A stretch of 12,570 nucleotides of DNA from Clostridia bacterium (GTDB lineage Bacteria; Bacillota_A; Clostridia; Christensenellales; UBA1242), in assembly GCA_017938565.1 (NCBI GenBank), contig JAGBBI010000169.1, positions 1 to 12,570 on the forward strand, read 5' to 3'. A program made the position numbers and the translations under genes. Of this stretch, positions 1-6,228 are shown one piece after another. Under the pieces are notes generated by a model. That model searched no databases. It was not told the origin of the DNA and saw nothing but the letters and a program-made list of their open reading frames with translations. How positions within the stretch are numbered: the first letter of the stretch is position 1; each line of letters opens with the position of its first letter.

Positions 1-128
1 ACATATGTTTTTTTAACTTCATGATTTTTTATTTGTTCACTTATATTTGTATGAGCATTATCATTTTTAGCTACAATTAGTAATCCTGATGTATCTTTAT
101 CTATACAAGTGAATACAAATCTGCAAGG
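1..128 (-). pseudogene. RluA/RluD-family pseudouridine synthase remnant, headless, runs off left edge
   Basis: The minus strand has an open frame of about 42 codons up to the window edge. It contains the family's catalytic-loop signature IDKDTSGLLIVAKND followed by a segment ending EVKKTY, which matches the region just after the catalytic aspartate of RluA/RluD-type enzymes (uridine-to-pseudouridine isomerisation in rRNA or tRNA). The usual RLD triad reads C-I-D, so the catalytic Asp is kept but the conserved Arg is Cys (TGT, one transition from CGT). The roughly 100 or more residues that normally precede this motif are missing: going upstream the frame meets a TAA at 150-152 and has no ATG, GTG or TTG in between. 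I therefore call it a truncated remnant. It could also be an artefact of a chimeric join. The C-terminal part lies outside the window and cannot be judged. Confidence 0.65.
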
Positions 129-158
129 AGCACTTTTATTGTTCTGGTTTTAATAGTT

Positions 159-350
159 GTGTTGTGTATCGGCGTGGGAGTGTTCATATTTATTAAAAAC
201 TTAAAGAGGGTTGAAGAAGAGAAGGTAAAAGCTGAAGAAAAAGAGCGAGCCGAGCAAGAGGCGTTAAAACCAAAATATTGTTCTTATTGTGGAGCAAAAG
301 TTAGCAAAGAAGATGTAAAATGTGGAAATTGCGGAGCGATGCTTGATTAA
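159..350 (+). CDS. Small membrane-anchored zinc-ribbon protein (5' end uncertain)
   Basis: The protein has an N-terminal hydrophobic segment, a charged Lys/Glu-rich helix (about residues 15-36) and a C-terminal zinc ribbon with two CxxC knuckles (C41/C44 and C55/C58), ending GAMLD. This is the usual layout of short membrane-tethered zinc-ribbon proteins of Firmicutes; no function is known. The start is a problem. GTG 159 is the first ordinary start codon but cuts the membrane segment in half and has no ribosome site. The frame is open back to a TGA at 87-89, and the hydrophobic stretch clearly begins near 135. A good AAGGAG at 125-130 sits 7 nt before an in-frame ATT at 138, so an ATT start is possible. 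The alternative is that the true 5' end was lost at the junction with the pseudouridine synthase remnant. Confidence 0.6.
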   Translation: MLCIGVGVFIFIKNLKRVEEEKVKAEEKERAEQEALKPKYCSYCGAKVSKEDVKCGNCGAMLD

Positions 351-355
351 TAAAT

Positions 356-390
356 AAAAGCGTTAGATACAAAATCTAACGCTTTTATTT
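356..390. terminator. Strong bidirectional hairpin terminator
   Basis: A perfect 13-bp stem (AAAAGCGTTAGAT, 356-368, with its complement at 374-386) closes a 5-nt loop. It is flanked by A and T runs, so it could act on both strands. It lies 5 nt after the zinc-ribbon stop codon and separates that gene from the protease promoter. Confidence 0.9.
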
Positions 391-398
391 GTCTTAAT

Positions 399-427
399 TT
401 GACTTTTAAACACGAATTATATATTAT
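399..427 (+). promoter_or_regulatory. Sigma-A type promoter of the C1 protease
   Basis: TTGACT (399-404), a 17-bp spacer and TATTAT (422-427) place the transcription start near 434. That leaves a leader of about 27 nt with AGGTGG (450-455) before ATG 461. Confidence 0.7.
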
Positions 428-460
428 TAATATATATAAACAAAAGGTTAGGTGGCGCTT

Positions 461-3118
461 ATGTTTAAAATAAAAGTGTTTAATTTGTTTGTACTAGTAA
501 ATGTGCTATTGATTGCAATGGGGATTGCATTTTATAGTGCGAATAATATAGATGAAGAGTTGTTATATGTGAGTGCAGATGTGCAATCAGTGCAAGTGGA
601 TTATTCAAATGCACCACTTTACGACCCAAGAACATTTAATGATGATGAAGATGATAATACCTTCAATTATTTGCCGAGCGTAAAAAATCAAGGGCAACTT
701 GGACTTTGTTGGGCGTATGCTATTGCTGGAGCTATTGAAATTGATATGTGGAAAAATTGGGGCGAAGAAGTCGATATCGCGGAAAAATATTTGGCTTATT
801 TTGCAAAAAATGGCTATGATACAGCACTGGGAAGCGGAACATATGGAGATGGGCTTAAATCAGTGTCTGGCGGGAATGTTGATTATAATGAAATTTTTAA
901 TGGTGGCGGAGCCTTTGAGTATACTTTGTCATCTCTTATTGCGGGTTGGGGACTGTTTGAACAAGATTATATCGATAACACAACATCGTTAAATATGTAT
1001 TTACAAAATCTTTCTGCTGTTAATTGGGAAGATTATAGGTTTGGAGATGTCGCAAGCGTGGTTGGTTCGGAGCATTATTATGGCTCTGAAGATATAGGTG
1101 TAATAAAAGATAAAATTGTGGAAAATGGCTCGGTCTTAACAAATGTGCAAATGGAAGATTTGAATGCTGGCCTTTATAATTCCAATACGTATGCCTACTA
1201 TGCTTCAAGCGAAATGTTTTCGGCGACTGATCATATGATAGAAATAGTTGGCTGGAACGATTCGTTTAGTGCATCAAACTTTGTGGTTAGGCCGAGTGGA
1301 GATGGTGCATGGCTAGTCAGAAATTCGTGGGGGACAAGTTGGGGTGATGCGGGTTATGCCTGGGTTTCATATTATGACGTGGGTGTTTTAACTTCGGGTT
1401 ATGATTCAATAGAGATTGAAACATATGACGACAGGCAGGTCTTATATCAGTATGAATGTGGAACAGACAGTATGGCGTCAATGGCGGGTTCGGCAATTAC
1501 CTATGGAAGTATATATAGAAACGAAACGCAATATCAACAAGAGATAACGTCAATTGGTCTTCAAATTTGGACAGGAGAAGAAGGGGGTTGTGAGCAAATA
1601 TGCGAGATCAAAATATATAAAAGCGAGCAAAATATGGCGACGCCAACATCAGGTGCGTTGATGTGCACAATTTCAAAAACGTTTACAAATAGTGGCTTTT
1701 ATAAGATTAATTTAAATGAGGCATTAAATATTGAAAGCGGAGAATCGTTTTCAATTGTAGTCAAGAACGATTCCTCACAAAAAGGTTATGCATGCTTTGA
1801 GGGCGCCGGGAATGAGGCTTATGGAATTTACAGGAGTTCGCTTTCGGGTCAAAGTTTTTTGAAAACTGGGAATATATGGATAGATACATCAGAAGAAATA
1901 AGCGGCTATTGTTACAATAATGCAGGTATAAAAGTGTATGCGGTAAGAACTGAGTGTATTGAACATTCTTATAATGAAAGTGGTTATACTGAAAGCACTT
2001 GTATAAGTTATGCAAAGACTATATACACTTGCTCGGTGTGTGGACGTATAAAAGAAGAGATTGATGTTGCAGGCGGATACGCATCACATGATTATAATGC
2101 TATTGGACATACCGATGGGAATTGTTGTAATTACGGCTTCACAACATATGAATGTAAAGTGTGTAATGATATTAAAACCGAAGATGATTTAATTTTTGGT
2201 GAGCATAGTTTTGTTTCAAATTATCACGTGGAAGGAACTTGTAAAACAAAAGGATATATTGTAGAGCAGTATTGTAGTATATGTAAACTTGAGAATGGTT
2301 TAAAAACATTGGATGAAGAATTTGGTAGTCATTCGTATAAAGACAAAACAACAATATATGGAGATTGTAAGCATTTAACTCGCACAATTCGGCAGTGTGA
2401 TGTGTGTGGTGATGAGGTGGTCATTGAAAATGTCGAGTTGGGTTATGGCCATCATAAATTTAGTAATAGTGTAGAACAAGATGGGGGTATGCTTATTAGT
2501 TGTTCGGTAGAGGGTTGTGATGAAAGTTTTGTGTTTTATGAAACAACTGACTGTGTCGTGATAGAGAATGTTGAAAAAGAACAGCTATCATTTTGTTGGG
2601 GTGATATTCCAGGTAAGTTATCAAGCAATATACTGGTTAAACTAAAAAATGGTATTATTAAACTTGATTTAAATTCTAGGCAGTTAGAGCAGTCTGTACA
2701 TATTGGGTTAAAGTTAAAAACACTTGCTAACGAAGACGTCGTTTCTCAATACAATATTGATTCCGCTTATGCAGATGCGACTTTCTATCAAATTGAGATT
2801 AATGTAGATGGCGTCTTGTTGTCAGAAGTAAAAGTCGAAATTTATTGCGAGGTTGAAGGCAAAAATGCGGTTCAATTTTATAATCCAATTATCAACGGAG
2901 AGGATAAATACTTCGAAGGGGAAATAACTCCAAATGGAGTATGTGGAAGTTTTGATGAAGGAGTGTATGCGTTTAGACTTTTGTTTAGAGAAGAAAATAC
3001 AGGTGCAAAATTTGAATTTAAATGGGAATATGTCATAGTTATTCTAGTAATAATTTCTATAATTTTAATGGGAGAATTTACTGCAAGAAGCCGTAAAAAG
3101 TCCGATGAACTCGAGTAG
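461..3118 (+). CDS. Surface-anchored papain-like (C1) cysteine protease with lectin-like and Cys/His repeat domains
   Basis: This 885-residue protein starts at ATG 461, chosen because AGGTGG lies 5 nt upstream; a GTG at 452 inside that site is less likely. A signal/anchor helix (about 5-25) is followed by a C1-family peptidase domain. It has the oxyanion Gln77 and nucleophile Cys83 in NQGQLGLCWA, His258 in TDHMIEIVGW, and Asn288 in RNSWGTSWGDAGY, so it should be active. Residues about 318-497 resemble the lectin-like domain often fused to bacterial C1 peptidases. Then come five modules of about 40 residues, each with His-x-Tyr/Phe, a lone Cys and a CxxC pair (His at about 503, 543, 582, 624, 664). 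After a beta-rich segment there is a C-terminal membrane helix (about 856-872) and a basic tail. It is expected outside the cell, held by the membrane. Substrates are unknown; peptide scavenging or host-protein cleavage is only inference. It is monocistronic between terminators. Confidence 0.9.
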   Translation: MFKIKVFNLFVLVNVLLIAMGIAFYSANNIDEELLYVSADVQSVQVDYSNAPLYDPRTFNDDEDDNTFNYLPSVKNQGQLGLCWAYAIAGAIEIDMWKNWGEEVDIAEKYLAYFAKNGYDTALGSGTYGDGLKSVSGGNVDYNEIFNGGGAFEYTLSSLIAGWGLFEQDYIDNTTSLNMYLQNLSAVNWEDYRFGDVASVVGSEHYYGSEDIGVIKDKIVENGSVLTNVQMEDLNAGLYNSNTYAYYASSEMFSATDHMIEIVGWNDSFSASNFVVRPSGDGAWLVRNSWGTSWGDAGYAWVSYYDVGVLTSGYDSIEIETYDDRQVLYQYECGTDSMASMAGSAITYGSIYRNETQYQQEITSIGLQIWTGEEGGCEQICEIKIYKSEQNMATPTSGALMCTISKTFTNSGFYKINLNEALNIESGESFSIVVKNDSSQKGYACFEGAGNEAYGIYRSSLSGQSFLKTGNIWIDTSEEISGYCYNNAGIKVYAVRTECIEHSYNESGYTESTCISYAKTIYTCSVCGRIKEEIDVAGGYASHDYNAIGHTDGNCCNYGFTTYECKVCNDIKTEDDLIFGEHSFVSNYHVEGTCKTKGYIVEQYCSICKLENGLKTLDEEFGSHSYKDKTTIYGDCKHLTRTIRQCDVCGDEVVIENVELGYGHHKFSNSVEQDGGMLISCSVEGCDESFVFYETTDCVVIENVEKEQLSFCWGDIPGKLSSNILVKLKNGIIKLDLNSRQLEQSVHIGLKLKTLANEDVVSQYNIDSAYADATFYQIEINVDGVLLSEVKVEIYCEVEGKNAVQFYNPIINGEDKYFEGEITPNGVCGSFDEGVYAFRLLFREENTGAKFEFKWEYVIVILVIISIILMGEFTARSRKKSDELE

Positions 3119-3130
3119 ATAATAAAAATA

Positions 3131-3180
3131 AAAGAGCTTAATTAAGGAGGAATACATCTTAATAAGCTCTTTAAATTTTA
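3131..3180 (+). terminator. Terminator after the protease gene, with a ribosome-site-like loop
   Basis: AAAGAGCTTAATTAAG (3131-3146) pairs with 3158-3172 with one bulged base, giving a long AU-rich stem followed by a T-rich tail. An AAGGAGG sequence (3144-3150) straddles the top of the stem and the loop, and no start codon follows at a suitable distance. The position 12 nt after the stop codon fits an intrinsic terminator. Confidence 0.75.
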
Positions 3181-3255
3181 TAAAAATTGTTGTACTAAAT
3201 TTAATAATATAAAGGTATAAAGAACACGTTTTTGTGTTTAAACTTCTATTCAATG

Positions 3256-3297
3256 AAGGCGTTCTTGGCTAAAAAAGCCAAAATAAAGCCTTATTTT
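3256..3297 (+). other. Nested hairpin with T-run in the degV/protease intergenic region
   Basis: In the gene-free stretch 3119-3361, an outer pairing AAGGC (3256-3260) with GCCTT (3288-3292) encloses an inner stem TTGGCT (3265-3270) with AGCCAA (3276-3281). ATTTTT follows on the plus strand. A weaker hairpin GAACAC/GTGTTT lies at about 3223-3240. On the minus strand these lie downstream of degV and could slow its transcription, but the T-run is on the plus side. I see no gene in this interval. Confidence 0.35.
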
Positions 3298-3361
3298 TAA
3301 GTGTCAATTTTTAAGAGTGGTTAATATTCGCGTTTTCTTTCATAAAAATGGCCTAAAACAA

Positions 3362-4222
3362 TTATCTGTTTTTAGTCGTAAAAAATACAGCAATTGTACC
3401 CGGTCCGCTATGATTACAAACAACGGCACCAAGAGGGACAATAACACAATTTGCATTTAATTCATTTTCGATTGTTTTTGCAATTTCGGTAGCCTCGTCA
3501 ATAGCGTCGGCTTGAGAAATGTAGATGGTGTTGTACTCATTGTTCCAACATTCACGTACTTTTTCAACCAAGACAGCCAGAGCTTTTTTCCTTGATATAA
3601 CTTTTTGAAATTGTACAATACGTCCCTCATTGTTTAGATGAAGTACTGGTTTAATTTTGATAATATTACCGATAAGTGCAGTGGTTGAAGATATCCTTCC
3701 GCCTCTTGCTAAATACTTTAAATCGTCAACAGTAAAAAAGTGCGCGATGTTAAGTTTGATAGCGTTGGCATAATCAAATGCGTCTTGTATCGAGGCTGTG
3801 TTTTTGTTCGCATAGTCAGCTACTATATTAACTAAAAGGCCAAGACCTCCCGATTGGCATAATGTGTCTATAACATATATTTTATTGTCGTTGGTTTTGT
3901 TTAAAGTCTCTGACGCTCTTCTAAAATTCTCAGCAGTGCTACTCATTGCTCCGCTGAAACTAAGATGTAAAATATCTTTACCTTCTTTTAGTAGGTTTTC
4001 AAAATATTCTTGTGCTTCGTACTCGGTAATTTGTGAAGTTTTTGTTGAGGCGCCCTCTTTCATAAATTTGCACACTTGTGATGTTGAAAAGCTTTCATCA
4101 TCGCTTCTAAATTCAACGCCATTTATTAAAAATTTCATCGGAGCGATTTTTAAATCGTATTTTTTAATAACCTCGTCTGGAAGATCGCAAGCAGATTCGG
4201 TACTGATTGTAAAATTTAACAT
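3362..4222 (-). CDS. DegV family fatty-acid-binding protein (FakB-like)
   Basis: At 286 residues this is normal length for the DegV family, whose members bind a fatty acid and, in FakB, present it to the kinase FakA for acyl-phosphate formation. Family marks are the N-terminal beta strand with STESACDLP, TSQ at 62-64, the ligand-contacting SFSGAMSST at 88-96, VDDLKYLARGGRIS at about 165-178, and the C-terminal GPGT at 273-276. The start ATG (complement of 4220-4222) has GGAGGT 7 nt upstream. It stands alone on the minus strand, diverging from the XRE regulator. No fakA is visible, so its partner would be elsewhere. DegV naming is firm; the specific FakB role is inferred. Confidence 0.92.
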   Translation of the reverse strand: MLNFTISTESACDLPDEVIKKYDLKIAPMKFLINGVEFRSDDESFSTSQVCKFMKEGASTKTSQITEYEAQEYFENLLKEGKDILHLSFSGAMSSTAENFRRASETLNKTNDNKIYVIDTLCQSGGLGLLVNIVADYANKNTASIQDAFDYANAIKLNIAHFFTVDDLKYLARGGRISSTTALIGNIIKIKPVLHLNNEGRIVQFQKVISRKKALAVLVEKVRECWNNEYNTIYISQADAIDEATEIAKTIENELNANCVIVPLGAVVCNHSGPGTIAVFFTTKNR

Positions 4223-4250
4223 AATTTACCTCCAAAGTTTGTATGCTTCA

Positions 4251-4279
4251 ATTTTATGCAAAATATTTGCTCTGCTCAA
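4251..4279 (-). promoter_or_regulatory. Promoter of degV (minus strand)
   Basis: On the minus strand, TTGAGC (complement of 4274-4279), a 17-bp spacer and TAAAAT (complement of 4251-4256) predict a start near 4244. The leader would be about 22 nt and carry the GGAGGT ribosome site. Confidence 0.6.
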
Positions 4280-4367
4280 TCTATTCATTGCTTATGTTTG
4301 TCTATTTGTGTTGTCTATTAAGTAGAGCTTTAAATTTCAACTCCACAAATTAGAGATTGCGTAAATA

Positions 4368-4405
4368 TGAAAGAATATTTCACTTGCAATGGAAATATAT
4401 TTTCA
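4368..4405 (+). promoter_or_regulatory. Tandem dyad operators at the XRE promoter
   Basis: Two similar palindromes, TGAAAGAATATTTCA (4368-4382) and TGGAAATATATTTTCA (4390-4405), have centres about 22 bp apart, near two helical turns. The first lies just upstream of the -35 box and the second fills the -35/-10 spacer. That is the typical position for a repressor dimer pair that autoregulates an HTH gene, so the XRE product encoded directly downstream is the natural candidate. Confidence 0.6.
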
Positions 4406-4412
4406 TTATAAT
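4384..4412 (+). promoter_or_regulatory. Promoter of the XRE regulator, predicted leaderless transcript
   Basis: TTGCAA (4384-4389), an exact 17-bp spacer and a consensus TATAAT (4407-4412) put the transcription start at about 4419-4422. That coincides with ATG 4422, which has no ribosome site upstream. Confidence 0.75.
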
Positions 4413-4421
4413 AGAATTATT

Positions 4422-5060
4422 ATGGAAGAAATAAAAGAATTGATTGCAAAGAACTTAATACATTTTAGAACTAGTGCTGGATTGACCCAGTTGGAACTCG
4501 CTGAGAGATTAAATTATTCTGACAAGTCGGTTTCAAAGTGGGAGCGAGGTTTGGCGGTGCCGGATGTATTAGTATTGAAACAGCTTGCAGATTTGTATGG
4601 TATAAAGGTAGATGATTTTTTTAGTGAAGGCGAAAATTTGGCAAAAATAGAATTGGAACCGTCAACAAAGGCTGGGAAAAGACTGTTAATTTCGCTTCTG
4701 TCAGTAGGGCTTGCGTGGTTGGTAGCTACGCTTTGTTTTGTTGTTTTGTTGTGGTTAGATGTGGATCGGGCGTGGCTATCTTTTGTTGTAGCGGTGCCGG
4801 TAAGTTCAATAGTGTCAATAGTTTTCTCGTGTTTGTGGGGAAGGCTTTGGGTTACAGCCGTATTGGTTAGCTTGCTAACTTGGACAATTGCGGTGTCGGC
4901 TCATTTGATTTTTTATTGGACTATGGCTAAACTATTATATCTACTCTGTATACCAATTCAAATTTTAATAATAATGTGGTATATATTAATGTACTTAGTA
5001 AAAAAGCGAAAGTATAATAATGGTAGCAATAACAATAAATTAAATATTGTAGAAAAGTAA
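4422..5060 (+). CDS. Membrane-bound XRE-family transcriptional regulator
   Basis: This 212-residue protein has an N-terminal Cro/C1-type HTH (about residues 9-64; recognition helix around SDKSVSKWERG at 33-43, then PDVLVLKQLADLYGI). An acidic linker leads to four hydrophobic helices at about 86-110, 117-137, 141-161 and 170-193, ending in a basic, Asn-rich tail. This HTH-plus-membrane layout is common in Firmicutes, and the sensed signal is generally unknown. I chose ATG 4422 over an in-frame ATG at 4389 because the promoter's -35 and -10 boxes overlap or follow 4389, so the upstream codon would not be transcribed. Two dyads in the promoter suggest autoregulation, and degV is divergent across the same 199-bp region, making it a possible target. 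Confidence 0.85.
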   Translation: MEEIKELIAKNLIHFRTSAGLTQLELAERLNYSDKSVSKWERGLAVPDVLVLKQLADLYGIKVDDFFSEGENLAKIELEPSTKAGKRLLISLLSVGLAWLVATLCFVVLLWLDVDRAWLSFVVAVPVSSIVSIVFSCLWGRLWVTAVLVSLLTWTIAVSAHLIFYWTMAKLLYLLCIPIQILIIMWYILMYLVKKRKYNNGSNNNKLNIVEK

Positions 5061-5094
5061 TTGCAAATTAGTCAAAAAGTTACACGAAAAACAT

Positions 5095-5122
5095 TTGAAA
5101 AATAAGGGCTTGGCTTAATAAT
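5095..5122 (+). promoter_or_regulatory. Candidate minD promoter overlapping the preceding terminator
   Basis: TTGAAA (5095-5100), a 16-bp spacer and AATAAT (5117-5122) would start transcription near 5129. The -10 box falls in the loop of the terminator at 5104-5139. No other site fits between the terminator and the minD ribosome site, so either this promoter or readthrough must serve minD. Confidence 0.4.
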
Positions 5123-5139
5123 GAAGTCAAGTCTTTTTT
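5104..5139 (+). terminator. Terminator of the XRE gene, directly before minD
   Basis: A stem of about 13 bp with G-U pairs (5104-5116 with 5124-5136) and a 7-nt loop runs straight into six T residues (5134-5139). The minD ribosome site GGAG begins at 5142. Confidence 0.75.
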
Positions 5140-5151
5140 ATGGAGCATTTT

Positions 5152-5943
5152 ATGGGTAGAGTAATTGTCGTAACAAGTGGGAAAGGTGGAGTTGGGAAAA
5201 CTACAATAACCGCAAATCTTGGAATAATGCTTGCAACAAGCGGAAAGTCTGTTTGTGTAGTGGACGCAGATATCGGCTTGAATAATTTGGATGTGGTTCT
5301 TGGTGTAGAGAATAAAATAGTTTATGATTTAATTGATTGTATGCAGGGGAAGTGTAGAGTGTTACAAGCACTTCTAGAGGATAATTATATGCCTAACCTA
5401 TATGTTTTACCTTGTTGCAAAATATATGACAATCGACACGTTGATGTTGAAAATTTCTCTAGAGTTATTGCGTCAATAAAAGAAAGTTTTGATTTTGTGC
5501 TCATAGACTGCCCTGCGGGAATAGGTGAGGGCTTTGAAATGGCAAGTATGCCAGCAGAAGAAGCGTTGGTTGTTGTTAATCCCCATATCGCTTCTATTCG
5601 AGATGCATATAAGGTATTGGGTCTTTTAGAAAGTCAAAAAATAACCCGCTCATCAATAATTGTAAATCGTATCCGTCCTGATAAAATAAAGAAAAAAGAG
5701 ATGCTTTCGGTTGAAGAGGTTGAGTCATTATTGTCAAAGCGTGCTGTGGGCATAATTCCAGAAAGTGATGAACTTGGTGTGTTTAATTCTTTTATTTCAA
5801 AAGTCGGTCCGTTTAAAGATTTTAAAGTGCAATATTCATTTGCTGTACTATGTAAAAATTTAATTACTTGCAGGTGTGAAAAATATAATTATATGGCAAA
5901 ACAAAATCGGGCATCGTCAATTTTAAAAAGGATTTGGTGTTGA
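5152..5943 (+). CDS. minD: Septum site-determining ATPase MinD
   Basis: This 263-residue ParA/MinD-family ATPase places the division site by cycling on and off the membrane. The deviant Walker A SGKGGVGKTT has Lys11 and Lys16, the switch Asp40 is in VVDADIGLNNLD, and Walker B is LIDCPAG (about 117-123); the numbering matches E. coli MinD. The start ATG 5152 is preferred because GGAG (5142-5145) lies 6 nt upstream, while the in-frame ATG 5140 has only a terminator T-run before it. The C-terminus ends in a short amphipathic stretch, SSILKRIWC, a plausible membrane-targeting helix that is briefer than usual and preceded by an odd Cys-rich part. It is followed 3 nt later by a MinE-like gene. No minC is adjacent. 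Confidence 0.95.
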   Translation: MGRVIVVTSGKGGVGKTTITANLGIMLATSGKSVCVVDADIGLNNLDVVLGVENKIVYDLIDCMQGKCRVLQALLEDNYMPNLYVLPCCKIYDNRHVDVENFSRVIASIKESFDFVLIDCPAGIGEGFEMASMPAEEALVVVNPHIASIRDAYKVLGLLESQKITRSSIIVNRIRPDKIKKKEMLSVEEVESLLSKRAVGIIPESDELGVFNSFISKVGPFKDFKVQYSFAVLCKNLITCRCEKYNYMAKQNRASSILKRIWC

Positions 5944-5946
5944 AGT

Positions 5947-6177
5947 ATGGTTTTAAAGTCGGAATATAGTCGTATAAAAAGTGTACTGTTTAAAGATAAG
6001 AGTAATAGAAGTGAAAATTTTAATACAGTATTGAAGTCAGAAATATATGACTTATTATCCAATTATATGGAATTAAAAGGTGTTGAATGTTTTTTCAATC
6101 TTCAAGAAAATGGTGATTGGCAAATAAAAATTCTTGCAAACACTTCAAATTTTTATTCGATAAAGACCGGTGTTTAA
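5947..6177 (+). CDS. minE: Divergent MinE-like topological specificity factor
   Basis: At 76 residues it is slightly shorter than typical MinE (about 85-90). It starts 3 nt after minD, the usual place for minE. The pattern of residues 9-66 fits MinE: a RIKSVLFKDK segment in the position of the MinD-contact helix, SENFNTVLKSEIYDLLSNYMEL matching the conserved leucine-rich helix that leads into YV-x-I, and a final beta strand WQIKILANT like the LxLxANIP strand. Identity is low, and the N-terminal membrane-binding segment is hard to see. MinE stimulates MinD ATPase and drives its pole-to-pole oscillation. The ribosome site is weak (AAGGA around 5928-5932), so translation is probably coupled to minD. 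The call rests on pattern plus position. Confidence 0.65.
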   Translation: MVLKSEYSRIKSVLFKDKSNRSENFNTVLKSEIYDLLSNYMELKGVECFFNLQENGDWQIKILANTSNFYSIKTGV

Positions 6178-6191
6178 TAATTTTAATGGAG

Positions 6192-6219
6192 TCATAATTT
6201 CTAATGAAAAAAATAAAAT
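6192..6219 (+). promoter_or_regulatory. Possible sigma-E-like promoter before spoIVFA
   Basis: TCATAAT (6192-6198), 13 bp, then AATAAAAT (6212-6219) resembles the sporulation sigma-E consensus (KMATATT, 14-15 bp, CATACAHT) with several mismatches and a short spacer. In Bacillus subtilis spoIVFAB is under sigma-E, and here a 51-nt gap interrupts an otherwise tight cluster. This is weak evidence. Confidence 0.25.
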
Positions 6220-6228
6220 TATATTAAT

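Noticed and set aside
3065..3253. Minus-strand open frame across the end of the protease gene
   Set aside because: It runs through the terminator hairpin and into the protease coding end, with low-complexity AT-derived residues and no family signs.
3864..4325. Long plus-strand open frame of 153 codons opposite degV
   Set aside because: It is antisense to a well-supported DegV gene, has no ribosome site, and shows no recognisable domain; it is a shadow of degV codon use.
4389..4421. Earlier ATG for the XRE regulator
   Set aside because: It overlaps the promoter -35 box and precedes the -10 box, so it should not be in the transcript; homology also begins after 4422.
5140..5151. Earlier ATG for minD
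   Set aside because: It directly follows the terminator T-run with no ribosome site, whereas GGAG at 5142-5145 is well placed for ATG 5152, and the protein then matches MinD numbering.
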